64,000 bases of DNA from positions 1 through 64,000 of the forward strand of contig NZ_WNDO01000015.1 of the NCBI RefSeq assembly GCF_009912395.1. Direction: 5' to 3'. The DNA is from Luteibacter sp. GTDB lineage: Bacteria > Pseudomonadota > Gammaproteobacteria > Xanthomonadales > Rhodanobacteraceae. The position numbers and the translations under genes were made by a program. This document shows positions 54,909 through 63,960 of the stretch, piece by piece; the stretch's first letter is position 1, and each line of letters begins with the position of its first letter. Under the pieces are notes generated by a model, which saw only the letters and a list, made by a program, of their open reading frames with translations, was not told where the DNA came from and made no database searches.

Positions 54909-55144
54909 TGACTCAGGTATCCCTCGGCACGGGTGTCGCCATCGTCCCGAGCGTGCTGAAAGATGTGGTGAGTCTCCCGGGCGTGCGCTTCAAGCCTCTT
55001 GCAGGCAAGCCCATTCCGTCGGGAGTGTCGGTGGTGTTCCGTCGCCAGGAGCGCTGGATGGCCGTAGGTCGGTTGATTGCGCAGTTACGCGAAACACCGG
55101 CCCTTTCGGTGATCTATCCGCAGATGGAGCGATCGCGCATTTGA
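54902..55144 (+). pseudogene. C-terminal remnant of a LysR-family regulator gene
   Basis: The frame from AVLTQVSLGTGVAIVPS to PQMERSRI encodes about 80 residues that match the C-terminus of the intact regulator at 42100-43014 almost position for position (VLKDVV, GVRFKPLAGKPIPSGV, VFRRxER). The DNA-binding domain and most of the effector domain are absent. The remnant is fused head to head with the 5'-truncated SIP gene, so one deletion removed both 5' ends and the promoters between them. A longer frame starting at 54563 is antisense SIP sequence. Confidence 0.85.
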
Positions 55145-55302
55145 GTCGTGTACGACCTGAGTGGTGAATGCGGACCATCGGTGGGAGTTCTTGCGTCGTC
55201 ATCGCAAGACCCTGTAACCGTGGAAAAAGGCGTGGATCGGCAAAGCCCTGTGTCGGGCTATGTGTCCCAATGCGCAGCCTTGAGTCGAGCCGATAGACGT
55301 TC

Positions 55303-56691
55303 ATGAGTAGTGTGGCGGGTTCCGTGTTTTCCCCGGCGATCGAAGGCGACCTGCCGGGCCGTGAGCCACTGGCATCGCGTGAGCGCATCGCCATCATCGA
55401 CATACTTCGCGGCATTGCCCTGCTGGGCATCCTGCTGATGAATATCGACGATTTCGTGGGGCCGGAAGGCTGGCTTCACGACTTTCCGTTAGGGCTTGCC
55501 CATCCTGCCTTCGTTGGCTGGCATGCCATGCTCGACAAGGCGATCCTGGCGCTGAAGTGGACGTTCTTCGAGGGCAAGATGCGGGCGCTGTTCGGCCTGT
55601 TGTTCGGTGCGAGTACCGTGTTGCTCTTGCAGCGTATCGAACAACGCGCGGGAGCCGAAAAGGCAGCGGATGTCTTCCATCGCCGCAACATGTGGCTGAT
55701 CGGTTTCGGATTGCTGCACGGTCTGGTCATCTGGAATGGTGACATTCTGCTGACCTATGGGGTCATCGCCCTGCTTGTGCTCTATCCGTTGCGTCACGTG
55801 GCGCCGAAGCGTCTGCTTGTGGCTGGACTGACGATATGGCTCGTCGGTGGCACGCTGGGTGTGGTGGGTTTCATGGATATGCCGGGGGCGCTCGCCAAAG
55901 AGGCGTTCCTCCAGCAAGCCCATGAGGCTACCGCCAGCGGTGCGCCGTTGACGGAGGGGCAGCGTGACGCGTTGGCGGAGGAGGCTCGGGACACGCGGGA
56001 GGCACCGGTGGCCATGGAAGAATCCCTCCGCGATGGTCGCAGGGGGTTCATCGACTCCGTCGCGTCAAACGCCAGCGGATACCTCGCCTTCTATTGGAAG
56101 CAGTGGACCGGTGGCCTGATGCTCGAGTACATCGGGAGCATGATCTTCGGCATGGGGCTGTTCCGAATGGGCTTCCTCACGGGTGACCTGTCGTCACGCA
56201 CGTACATGAAGGTCGCCCTGGTCAGCTACGCCGTCGCCTTGCCCCTGAGCCTTGGCGGTCTCTGGTACGGGTTCCACCACGATCTTTCGACCGGTGCGTT
56301 GCTCAAGGCCTTGTATTGCCCTTACATGGTGTTGCAGTTCTTTGCGGCGATGGGCAACGCGTCGTTGATGATCCTGCTTATCCGCTCCGGCCGCCTGTCC
56401 ATGGTGGCCGGGAGCCTTGCGGCTGTTGGGCGCATGGCGATCACCAACTACCTCTTCACGAGCATCCTGTGTCGCTTCGTGTTCAGTTGGGGGCCTTGGA
56501 AACTCTACGGCACGCTTGAGTACTACCAGTACCTCTACGTCGTGGTGGCCGTGTGGGTCTTCAATATCCTGTTCAGTCGCCTCTGGTTGCGCCATTTCGC
56601 CTTCGGTCCCGTGGAATGGGTCTGGCGTTCTCTTACCTATTGGCGTTGGCAGCCGCTTCAGTCGAGTCCGGTCTTGCCTGGCGCCCAGTAA
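55303..56691 (+). CDS. DUF418-family membrane protein
   Basis: 462 residues with about ten helices. It begins with the family signature RIAIIDILRGIALLGILLMN and has the C-terminal DUF418 core (MLEYIGSMIFGMGLFRMGFL, GRMAITNYLFTSILCRFVFS). The function is not established; such proteins resemble acyltransferase-type membrane enzymes. The last 34 bases overlap the convergent SIP gene. Confidence 0.88.
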   Translation: MSSVAGSVFSPAIEGDLPGREPLASRERIAIIDILRGIALLGILLMNIDDFVGPEGWLHDFPLGLAHPAFVGWHAMLDKAILALKWTFFEGKMRALFGLLFGASTVLLLQRIEQRAGAEKAADVFHRRNMWLIGFGLLHGLVIWNGDILLTYGVIALLVLYPLRHVAPKRLLVAGLTIWLVGGTLGVVGFMDMPGALAKEAFLQQAHEATASGAPLTEGQRDALAEEARDTREAPVAMEESLRDGRRGFIDSVASNASGYLAFYWKQWTGGLMLEYIGSMIFGMGLFRMGFLTGDLSSRTYMKVALVSYAVALPLSLGGLWYGFHHDLSTGALLKALYCPYMVLQFFAAMGNASLMILLIRSGRLSMVAGSLAAVGRMAITNYLFTSILCRFVFSWGPWKLYGTLEYYQYLYVVVAVWVFNILFSRLWLRHFAFGPVEWVWRSLTYWRWQPLQSSPVLPGAQ

Positions 56692-57386
56692 GCCTTGTTC
56701 TGGTAAGCGGACGTCTTGTCGTTCTCCTTTCGCAGCGAGCGGCGCAGGCGCTGGATGGAGGTGGACTTGCCTGTCAGCACAAACGATGCCGAAGGGTATG
56801 TCGTCAGGAATCGCGTCGCGCGCTCTTCGATAGCCGAAAAATGGGCGTCGTCCGCGCGGCGCAGGTGAATATCGACGTGTCCGAGTCCGAGCAGTTGCCT
56901 GACCTCGTTCAGGTCGTCGGCTGGCGTCATTTCCAGCGAGATCGTTACGGGGGATAGCGCGGGGCGCATGTCCCCCAGAGCGATCGCCAGGCCCAGCGTC
57001 GTTTCGTCGCCGAAGACGAAGGCCGGAGCCGTCACGGCGTGCAGGTCGATGGAGCGGCGTGGGCCGAACAGGGTGCAGTCGTCGCCGATCTTCAGTTCGC
57101 GTGCTCAGCGCGCGGCGGGCCCTTCGCCGTGCATGAATGCCAGGAGTCGTGTCGTTCCGTTGTCCGGATCCCATTCAATCGGGGTGTAGGTGCGTTGCAT
57201 CCAGCCGCCGAACATCAATTGCAGCTTGTCGCCCGGCGTCCACGCAACCTGTTTCAAGGCGTCGCCCCCCAGGGTAATCAACCGGAAGCGTGCGCCGATC
57301 GGCTCGATGGCGACGACCCTGGCGTTGCGCGTGAACATTTTCTGGAAGGCAGCCTCGATCCTGCCGACACGCCGCCGTTCAGTCAT
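56658..57386 (-). pseudogene. Siderophore-interacting (FAD/NADPH ferric reductase) gene with one in-frame TGA, copy 2
   Basis: From the ATG at 57386 (GGGAG upstream) the frame gives the FAD domain (RVGRIEAAFQKMF, RFRLITLGGDALKQVAWTPG, GGWMQRTYTPIEWD) up to HGEGPAAR, then TGA at 57105-57107. Without any shift it continues ARELKIGDDCTLFGPRR, the NAD(P)H part (APAFVFGDETTLGLAIALGD, FVLTGKSTSIQRLRRSLRKE) and NKAYWAPGKTGLD. Comparison with copy 1 shows that the TGA replaces Trp (TGG to TGA). The 243-codon frame is otherwise complete, as expected for ViuB/SIP proteins that release iron from siderophores. It is either a very recent pseudogene or a gene needing readthrough or internal restart. Confidence 0.75.
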
Positions 57387-57624
57387 GGGCAGTCTCCCGG
57401 ATCGTCACGTCGAGGCGCAGGCGTGCGCCATGGCGCGGCCCGTGAACAGGGCCACCTGGATTTATTGAAAGCATGGGCAGGAACCGAAGAAGGAGACGGG
57501 GCTGGCAGGCCAGTTCTTTGGGACACATGGCCGGAGGCTGCACCGATTATCCGCATCGGCTATCGGAAGCGGTTGCGAAAAGCGGCCAAATGATTTCGCG
57601 ATTGGGCCAAATCGCGCGATGCAT

Positions 57625-58023
57625 TCAGGGGGCGTAGACCGAACTCGCATGGCCGGGCGAGTCTTCAGTCAGGGTGGGCGTGGGCACTTGGCGTGTCCGT
57701 TCGATCATCAGCGGCCAGTTCGGGGTGGTCCGCTGGCCGCGGATCAGGCGCAGCACGGGTTGCGGCACCATGCCGAGGTCCCGCGTCGCGCGTTCCTCGA
57801 CCACCTGGGGATCGGCATAGGTGGCCTGTTCCAGCAGCAGGCGGCCGTATTCCGATTGCAGGGCGTCCCGTTCCGCCGCCAGCTTGTAGAGCTGTATGGA
57901 CAGTGTTCGTGCCTGTTGGCGGTGCCAGATGACATCGATGGCCGAGCCGACATCGACGACGAGCAGCGCGGCGAGCGCGACAAGCGCCACGCATCGCGCG
58001 GCGGTTTTCAGGGAAGACGACAT
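57625..58023 (-). CDS. FtsL-like single-pass membrane protein, orphan
   Basis: 132 residues from the ATG at 58023. One N-terminal helix (CVALVALAALLVVDVGSAIDVIW) is followed by a coiled-coil segment (RTLSIQLYKLAAERDALQSE, GRLLLEQATYADPQVVEERA) and the FtsL-type signature RATRDLGMVPQ, then a Pro/Thr-rich tail. FtsL acts with FtsB/FtsQ in the divisome, but its gene normally lies beside mraW and ftsI in the dcw cluster, and none of those is here. This is either an ftsL paralogue or a transposed gene, with a longer C-terminal tail than usual. Confidence 0.6.
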   Translation of the reverse strand: MSSSLKTAARCVALVALAALLVVDVGSAIDVIWHRQQARTLSIQLYKLAAERDALQSEYGRLLLEQATYADPQVVEERATRDLGMVPQPVLRLIRGQRTTPNWPLMIERTRQVPTPTLTEDSPGHASSVYAP

Positions 58024-58139
58024 GGGCGGGGAGTGGTGTTCGACGCCCCGATGCTGGTGGCCAGCCCTGCACACGTCGGGTCATTTTCATGGCACGACGC
58101 GGGCAGGGCATGGCGTGGCGCCGGCTTCCCTGTCGCGTG

Positions 58140-58676
58140 TCAGGAGTGAACGCGTCGCCAGACCACTTCGCCGTGCGCGCCTTCGGCCGCGCCGCTCGAT
58201 GGCTTGGCGACGGTGTAGGTGAGTTCGTCGCCCTTGAGGGTATAACCGGTGTCGCCGCCCTTACCGTCCCAGTTGGGATAAGAGGCGCGCACGATCTGGC
58301 TGTGCATGACCATGGTGGTGGCGTTGGCGCTCACATGGCCGAAGTGGGCGTTGCTGTCCAGCGACGCGGCACGGTATTCCTCCGGCGTGCCCTTGGATTT
58401 GTCGTTCGCGGCGAAGGGTATTCGCTTCGCCCGGACGATCTGCATCATGTAGTCGCCCTGGGCATCGATGAGCCACATGCCTTCCGGGTTGGGGCCATAC
58501 AGTTCCACGCGGTGTCCGTCCGGATAGACGTTGTCGCAGCGGACCAGGGCCCAGGCGCCGACCAGTTCCTTGGGCACCATGGACTTCATCATCGTGGCGT
58601 CCTCGGCCGCCATGGCAACCGGGGCGGCGGTGAACGCGAGCAGGGCAAGCGTCAGGGAAAGGCGGGGGAGCGACAT
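58140..58676 (-). CDS. Secreted lipocalin-like domain protein
   Basis: 178 residues with a signal peptide (LTLALLAFTAAPVAMAA). The segment ELVGAWALVRCDNVYPDGHR, GPNPEGMWLIDAQGDYMMQI and LKGDELTYTV follow the pattern of the bacterial lipocalin-like domain (Lipocalin_5). Ligand unknown; probably periplasmic. It is divergent from a LysR regulator, 144 bases apart, that may control it. Confidence 0.75.
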   Translation of the reverse strand: MSLPRLSLTLALLAFTAAPVAMAAEDATMMKSMVPKELVGAWALVRCDNVYPDGHRVELYGPNPEGMWLIDAQGDYMMQIVRAKRIPFAANDKSKGTPEEYRAASLDSNAHFGHVSANATTMVMHSQIVRASYPNWDGKGGDTGYTLKGDELTYTVAKPSSGAAEGAHGEVVWRRVHS

Positions 58677-58820
58677 GGCGTTGCCTCGGCAGGTGGGTGG
58701 GTGTCGCTATGCTCTGGCGCTTGGCTGATTTTGATAATGGGTCCGGACCTGTATTGATCTTCAATCGCAGCTTGAAGATCATCCGCCAGACCGGGGCATT
58801 CGCCCGACGGAGCCAGGGCC

Positions 58821-59756
58821 ATGCAGCGCCTCAGCGACATGCAGTTGCTCGTCGACGCCGCCGATCTCGGCAGCCTGTCGGCCGCGGGTCGTCGATCCGG
58901 CCTGTCGCCGGCCGCCGCCAGCGCATGCGTGCAACGGATCGAGGCGGCGCTGGGCGCGCGCCTGTTCGAGCGGACGACGCGTCAACTCCGCCTGACCGAT
59001 GAGGGCCGCCTTTACATCGCCTCGTGCCGGCAGGCGATCGAGACCATGCGCGAGGCGGAGCAGGCCGTACGCCACGGCACGGAGCGCGTCAGCGGCACCT
59101 TGCGGGTATCGGCGCCGTCCGACCTGGGGCGCAACCTGCTCGTCCATGTGCTGGACCGTTTCATGGCGCTGCATCCAGACGTGCGCATCGTACTGATCCT
59201 GTCCGATTCGCTTTCGCGCTTCGTACCCGACGATGTGGACGTCGCCATCCGCGTGGGGCCGCTGGAAAACGGCGACCTCGTGGCGCGGCATCTCGCAGAC
59301 AGCTGGCGGGTGGTCTGTGCCTCCCCGGCCTGCATCGAGGCCCATGGCATGCCGTCCGCGCCGGACGCGCTCGCCGACTTGCCCACCCTCGTGCTGACCA
59401 CCAGCGCGGGGCCCCGCGATCAATGGCGACTGGGCGACCACGTGGTCCAGGTGCGCCGGTACCACGAGAGCACCGACAGCGAAGTGATCCGAACCTGGGC
59501 CATCCTGGGGCGGGGATTCGCGTATCGGCAGCTATGGGCGGTGACCCGCGACGTGGACGAGGGCAGGCTCGTGCTGGTCAATGCGCCGGCTTGGTCGGCG
59601 CCGTCACCGATCCACGCGCTCTACCATCCGAATACGTTCCAGCCGCCTCGCGTGCGACGCTTCGTCGAGTTCCTCCAGGTGGAGATGGCCAGCAGGTTTC
59701 CAGCCTCCCATGCCAGCGGTTTTTCGGCAGTCCACCGAAAGCACCCGCCTGCCTGA
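58821..59756 (+). CDS. LysR-family regulator
   Basis: 311 residues. HTH at about 1-60 (MQLLVDAADLGSLSAAGRRS, ASACVQRIEAALGARLFERT), followed by an effector-binding domain (SGTLRVSAPSDLGRNLLVHV, DVDVAIRVGPLENGDLVARH) of the CrgA/DsdC-like branch. Likely regulates the divergent lipocalin-like gene, as is common for LysR regulators. Independent of the LysR at 42100. Confidence 0.93.
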   Translation: MQRLSDMQLLVDAADLGSLSAAGRRSGLSPAAASACVQRIEAALGARLFERTTRQLRLTDEGRLYIASCRQAIETMREAEQAVRHGTERVSGTLRVSAPSDLGRNLLVHVLDRFMALHPDVRIVLILSDSLSRFVPDDVDVAIRVGPLENGDLVARHLADSWRVVCASPACIEAHGMPSAPDALADLPTLVLTTSAGPRDQWRLGDHVVQVRRYHESTDSEVIRTWAILGRGFAYRQLWAVTRDVDEGRLVLVNAPAWSAPSPIHALYHPNTFQPPRVRRFVEFLQVEMASRFPASHASGFSAVHRKHPPA

Positions 59757-59829
59757 CGCGGTCCTGCGCGAACCTGTCATGATCGACGGGTAGTGATCGT
59801 GCCGGGGGGCACGGAAAGCGTCAGGAGCC

Positions 59830-61434
59830 ATGGCAGAAGTGATCGAATCATCGCCGTCGGAAGAGGGCGAACAACAGCGGGTGGACGGCATCCCGACGGG
59901 TAATCTGGCCGGGAGCGATACCCAGTTCCGGATCCTCGTCGAGGGCGTCGCGGACTACGCGATCTACATGATCGACCCCACGGGCCACGTGGCCAGTTGG
60001 AACTCCGGCGCCCAGCGGATCAAGGGATACGCGCCCGTCGATATCATCGGCAGCCATTACCGGCGCTTCTACACCCCGGACGACCAGGCGGCCGGCGAGC
60101 CCGAGCGCAATCTGCAGCGTGCGGTCGTCGAGGGTCGCGTCGAGGCCGAGGGGTGGCGCGTCCGCAAGGACGGCAGTCGCTTCTGGGCCCATGTCATCAT
60201 CGATCGCATCCAGGACGACAAGGGCGCACTGATCGGTTTCGCCAAGATCACCCGTGATGTCACCGAGCAACGCGATGCCGCGCTCAAGCTGGAAGAGGCG
60301 AAAATGGCCTTGTTCCAGGCGCAGAAAATGGAGGCGATGGGGCAACTGACCGGCGGCGTCGCGCATGATTTCAACAACCTGCTCATGGCGATCCAGAGCG
60401 CGCTCGACCTGCTGAGCCGACGCCTGCCCGACGACGAGCGTACCCGAGCCATCTTCGCCGCCGCACTGGCGGGCGTACAGCGTGGGGCGAGCCTGACCCA
60501 GCGCATGTTGGCCTTTGCCCGTCGCCAGGAACTGAGCCCGCGTGCCGTCGATGCGAGTGAACTGGTGCGAGGCATGTCGAAGCTGCTCGACCATACGCTG
60601 GGCGAGCGTTTCCAGTTGGCGATCCGCCTCGCGCCCCGGCTCAATCCCATGCTGGTGGACCCCCACCAACTGGAGCTGGCGCTGCTCAACCTCGTGGTGA
60701 ACGCGCGTGACGCCTATGGCGAGCGAGGCGGGCGCATCGGGATCGAGGCCGAGAACGTGGATGTCCCGGAAAAACACCTTCGCCTGCCCGAGGCGCGGCG
60801 CTATGTACGGCTATCCGTCGTCGACCAGGGGCAGGGCATGGATGCGGATACGCTCGCTCGCGCCACCGATCCTTTCTTCACGACGAAGGGGGTCGGTAAA
60901 GGCACGGGACTGGGGCTCTCGATGGTCCACGGGCTTGCCGCGCAGTCGCAGGGGCGACTTGTGCTGCACAGCCAGCCCGAGGAGGGTACCCGGGCCGAGC
61001 TTTGGCTACCGGTGGCGGAAGCATGCGACGCCATCGCCGTCGAGGAGGTCGTCGTATCCGACGATGTCGGTGACGCGACTGTCGCATTGCGCGTGCTTGC
61101 GGTCGACGACGACCATCTGGTGTTGATGACGCTTGCTGCGTTGCTGGAAGACCTGGGGCATACGGTCACCACCGTATCGTCGGCGCGTCACGCACTGGAG
61201 CGGCTGCAATCCAGCGAACACTACGACGTGCTCATGACGGATTACGCCATGCCACACATGACCGGCGAAGAGCTGGCGCGCGAGGTCAGGCAGTTGCGAC
61301 CCGGGATGCCGATCGTCCTGGCGACCGCGTATGCCGAAGTGCCAGCCTCGGCGTTCTCCAGCCTGCTGCGCCTCAACAAGCCCTTTGACCGCGCGCATCT
61401 CGCGTCCGTGCTGGGACGCATCACGCTGGGGTGA
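59830..61434 (+). CDS. PAS-domain hybrid histidine kinase with C-terminal receiver
   Basis: 534 residues without membrane helices, preceded by AGGAG. PAS domain at about 30-150 (DYAIYMIDPTGHVASWNSGA, YTPDDQAAGEPERNL, GFAKITRDVTEQRDA), HisKA with MGQLTGGVAHDFNNLLMAIQ (about 170-235), HATPase with LNLVVNARDAYGERGG and KGTGLGLSMVHGLAAQS (about 275-395), and a receiver domain with VDDDHLVLM and phospho-Asp in DVLMTDYAMPHMTGEE (about 415-530). It resembles light- or redox-sensing PAS kinases, but no flavin NCRFLQ motif is seen. The target is unknown. Confidence 0.92.
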   Translation: MAEVIESSPSEEGEQQRVDGIPTGNLAGSDTQFRILVEGVADYAIYMIDPTGHVASWNSGAQRIKGYAPVDIIGSHYRRFYTPDDQAAGEPERNLQRAVVEGRVEAEGWRVRKDGSRFWAHVIIDRIQDDKGALIGFAKITRDVTEQRDAALKLEEAKMALFQAQKMEAMGQLTGGVAHDFNNLLMAIQSALDLLSRRLPDDERTRAIFAAALAGVQRGASLTQRMLAFARRQELSPRAVDASELVRGMSKLLDHTLGERFQLAIRLAPRLNPMLVDPHQLELALLNLVVNARDAYGERGGRIGIEAENVDVPEKHLRLPEARRYVRLSVVDQGQGMDADTLARATDPFFTTKGVGKGTGLGLSMVHGLAAQSQGRLVLHSQPEEGTRAELWLPVAEACDAIAVEEVVVSDDVGDATVALRVLAVDDDHLVLMTLAALLEDLGHTVTTVSSARHALERLQSSEHYDVLMTDYAMPHMTGEELAREVRQLRPGMPIVLATAYAEVPASAFSSLLRLNKPFDRAHLASVLGRITLG

Positions 61435-61437
61435 TCC

Positions 61438-62001
61438 TCAGCGTCGATGTCCCAGCACACCGGCGATCCAGTGGTGCAGATCGTCGACGCTCGGCGGTTC
61501 CGAGGCGAAGAGAATGCGATAGAGCAAGGGCGACAGCACGTGATCGATGACGTCGCGCGTGGAAACTACGTGCTCGCCACGCGCGATGGCGCGCTCGCGG
61601 ATGATGTCGACCTGTTGCGCCATGAACTCGGCGCAGCGGCAGGCGTTGTCCGGGACGGGAGTGCAGAGCACGTCGCGGAGCATCTTGCGTCCGGGCTCGG
61701 AGGCGATCTCTTCGAGGTAATCGCCCAGCCAGGTCTCCAGGTCGCCCCGATAAGTGCCGGTGTCCGGCGGCGCCGTGTCCGGGCGCATCTGCTCCACGGC
61801 CACGTCGGCGAGAAGCTGGGTCAGATCGCCCCAGCGCCGGTAGATGGTCGAGGGGGTGACGCCCGCCCGTGAGGCGATCGCGGGCACGGTGAGTCCGTCG
61901 GTGTCTTCCTGCTGCAGTTCCCGGACCGCCTGGTGCACGGCGGCCTGGACCCGGGCGCTGCGGCCGCCGGGGCGGAGTTGGGGCGTGGCACTGGTGTTCA
62001 T
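61438..62001 (-). CDS. TetR-family repressor
   Basis: 187 residues. HTH at about 16-65 (VQAAVHQAVRELQQEDTDGL, AIASRAGVTPSTIYRRWGDL) and a TetR_C-type ligand domain. It is divergent from an MFS exporter gene, and the 94-base gap holds a perfect inverted repeat suited to a TetR dimer, so repression of both genes and induction by an exported compound is the natural reading. Confidence 0.93.
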   Translation of the reverse strand: MNTSATPQLRPGGRSARVQAAVHQAVRELQQEDTDGLTVPAIASRAGVTPSTIYRRWGDLTQLLADVAVEQMRPDTAPPDTGTYRGDLETWLGDYLEEIASEPGRKMLRDVLCTPVPDNACRCAEFMAQQVDIIRERAIARGEHVVSTRDVIDHVLSPLLYRILFASEPPSVDDLHHWIAGVLGHRR

Positions 62002-62019
62002 GGCGCTAGGATATCATTC

Positions 62020-62044
62020 ACTAACGCAAAGTATTTGCGTTAGT
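62020..62044. promoter_or_regulatory. TetR-type operator, perfect inverted repeat
   Basis: Arms ACTAACGCAAA (62020-62030) and TTTGCGTTAGT (62034-62044) are perfect 11-base complements around GTA. It lies 19 bases from the tetR ATG. A second, looser repeat (CTAAAGC 62061-62067 / GCTTTAG 62077-62083) lies nearer the MFS start and may be a second site. Confidence 0.75.
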
Positions 62045-62095
62045 TTGGAATCGGAGTACGCTAAAGCACATTCTTAGCTTTAGTGGCTTTTTGTC

Positions 62096-63307
62096 ATGAC
62101 CTCCGCCCCCTCCGCGGCTTCGACGCGACGTTCGCTCGCGATCCATTCCGGCGTCCTGATGGTCTTTATGGGGGCGTCCGCGGCGCCCACCCCTTTGTAT
62201 CGCCTGTATCAGGCGGCCTGGCATTTCACCCCCACGTTGCTGACGGCGATTTTCGCCACGTATGCGTTCGCCTTGCTGGCGGCGCTGTTGTTCGCTGGCC
62301 GGTTATCCGATCACCTGGGTCGTCGGCCGGTGATTACGCTGGCCATCCTGCTCAATCTCGTCGCGATGCTCGCCTTCCTTGAGGCCGACGGCCCGGGTTG
62401 GCTCGTGGCGGCGCGTCTGCTGCAAGGCCTTGCGACGGGGCTCGCCACGGCGGCGATCGGCGCGGCGCTGCTCGATGTCGATCGCGTCCACGGCGCGACG
62501 GTCAACAGCATTGCGCCGTTGGTCGGGCTTGCGCTCGGTGCGCTCGGCAGTACGTCGCTGGTGGTGCTCGCGCCGGCACCGCTCCAGGGTGTTTTCGTGG
62601 TGCTGAGTGTTCTTTTGCTGATGGGGCTGGCGTTTGTCTGGACGACGCCTGAAACCTCGGGTGGCCGACCCGGTGCCGTCGCTAGCCTGAGGCCGAGTAT
62701 CGCCGTACCCGTGCATGCCCGAGGTGCGTTGCTTGCCGTGACGCCGCTCAACATCGCGGTCTGGATGCTGGGCGGATTCTATTTTTCGCTGATGCCCTCG
62801 CTGGTCGCGCAGACCACGCACTCGACGTCACCGTGGCTCGGTGGCCTTACGGTGGCGGCGCTCACCTTTACCGGTGCGCTCGCCGTGCTCGCCGCGATGC
62901 GGGTGAGTGCCTATCGTGTGTTGCTCAGTGGCGCGGGGCTGCTCGTGACAGGTCTTGCCCTCATCCTGATCGGTGCGCGATATGGTTCGGGCACATGGCT
63001 GATCGTCGGTTCCATCATCGGTGGTGGCGGTTTCGGCGCGTCTTTCCTCGGCTCGGTGCGTGCGGTACTTCCCCTCGCCGACGCCAACGATCGCACGCGG
63101 CTCATGGCCGTGTTCTACATCGAGAGCTACCTCGCCTTCAGCGTGCCGACGATCGCGGTGGGTTGGATCGCACAGCACCATGGCCTGCTGGCGGCCATCG
63201 ATATTTATGCGGCGACCATCCTGGCGCTTGCGCTGGCGGCCGTTGCGTGGATCGTGTCTCGCGCCCACCACGTGCGTGGGCATGCCGTGGCCACGACTGG
63301 GCGGTGA
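62096..63307 (+). CDS. MFS transporter
   Basis: 403 residues with about twelve helices. Major-facilitator motif A is seen as GRLSDHLGRRPVI near residue 65, and RLLQGLATGLATAAIGAALL follows. It resembles drug/proton antiporters of the DHA1 class. The divergent TetR gene and operator suggest substrate-induced expression. No strong ribosome-binding site precedes the ATG at 62096, so a start a few codons later is possible. Confidence 0.9.
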   Translation: MTSAPSAASTRRSLAIHSGVLMVFMGASAAPTPLYRLYQAAWHFTPTLLTAIFATYAFALLAALLFAGRLSDHLGRRPVITLAILLNLVAMLAFLEADGPGWLVAARLLQGLATGLATAAIGAALLDVDRVHGATVNSIAPLVGLALGALGSTSLVVLAPAPLQGVFVVLSVLLLMGLAFVWTTPETSGGRPGAVASLRPSIAVPVHARGALLAVTPLNIAVWMLGGFYFSLMPSLVAQTTHSTSPWLGGLTVAALTFTGALAVLAAMRVSAYRVLLSGAGLLVTGLALILIGARYGSGTWLIVGSIIGGGGFGASFLGSVRAVLPLADANDRTRLMAVFYIESYLAFSVPTIAVGWIAQHHGLLAAIDIYAATILALALAAVAWIVSRAHHVRGHAVATTGR

Positions 63308-63420
63308 CGGCTCTCGTGACGTGACACTGCGGATGGTCGTGACTATATTGGCGCGATACATCGGGGGTGCCATATGGAAGCGAGCAGGATGCGCGGCTGC
63401 ATAGGTCGATCATTATCGTC

Positions 63421-63960
63421 ATGCCGATGACGCACCGGCGTTCCACCGTTTCCCTGGGTAGCCGCGTGCTCAAGGTGGACCACGCCGGAGAGTTTGGTGC
63501 CATCGCCATTTATACCGGGCAGATCACCATGGCCCGATGGCGTGCGAGGCGTCTCGTGCCAGAGCTGGTTGAGTTTCGCGAACACGAGCGTCGTCACCGT
63601 GCGATCTTTGCCACGGAACTCGCGCGGCGTCATGTCCGGCGATGCCGTAGTTATCCGTTATGTGGCGTAGGTGGGTTTTGCCTGGGCATCGTGACGGGGT
63701 TGCTGGGAGAGCGAGCCATCTCCGCCACCACGGTGGCGGTCGAGAGTGTCGTGTTGCGTCACCTCGAAGACCAGGCGACACGGTTACGCGATGTCGATCC
63801 CGAAGCTGTCGAGGCGATTTCGCGGATCGTCGACGAGGAGCGGATGCACCACGATCACGCCGCGGCCCATCTTGCTGCGAGCGATCCCTGGTACCGCACG
63901 CTCCGCCCCATGGTGGCGATCGCCACCGAGGCCGTGATCTGGCTCGGCATGAAGCTTTGA
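63421..63960 (+). CDS. COQ7-family di-iron hydroxylase (demethoxyubiquinone hydroxylase-like)
   Basis: 179 residues from the ATG at 63421 (a GTG at 63367 and an ATG at 63427 are in frame). The di-iron ligands expected of Coq7 are visible: Glu in VDHAGEFGAIAIYTGQ, an ExxH in REHERRH, Glu in VAVESVVLRHL, and a second ExxH in DEERMHHDHA. The middle PLCGVGGFCLGIVTGLLGE fits the membrane-dipping segment. It hydroxylates demethoxyubiquinone in the last steps of ubiquinone synthesis. No other ubiquinone genes are near. Confidence 0.85.
   Translation: MPMTHRRSTVSLGSRVLKVDHAGEFGAIAIYTGQITMARWRARRLVPELVEFREHERRHRAIFATELARRHVRRCRSYPLCGVGGFCLGIVTGLLGERAISATTVAVESVVLRHLEDQATRLRDVDPEAVEAISRIVDEERMHHDHAAAHLAASDPWYRTLRPMVAIATEAVIWLGMKL

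Noticed and set aside
57462..57650. Small minus-strand frame between the SIP and FtsL-like genes
   Set aside because: Cys/Pro-rich translation without a ribosome-binding site or recognisable domain; the 238-base gap shows no other gene.
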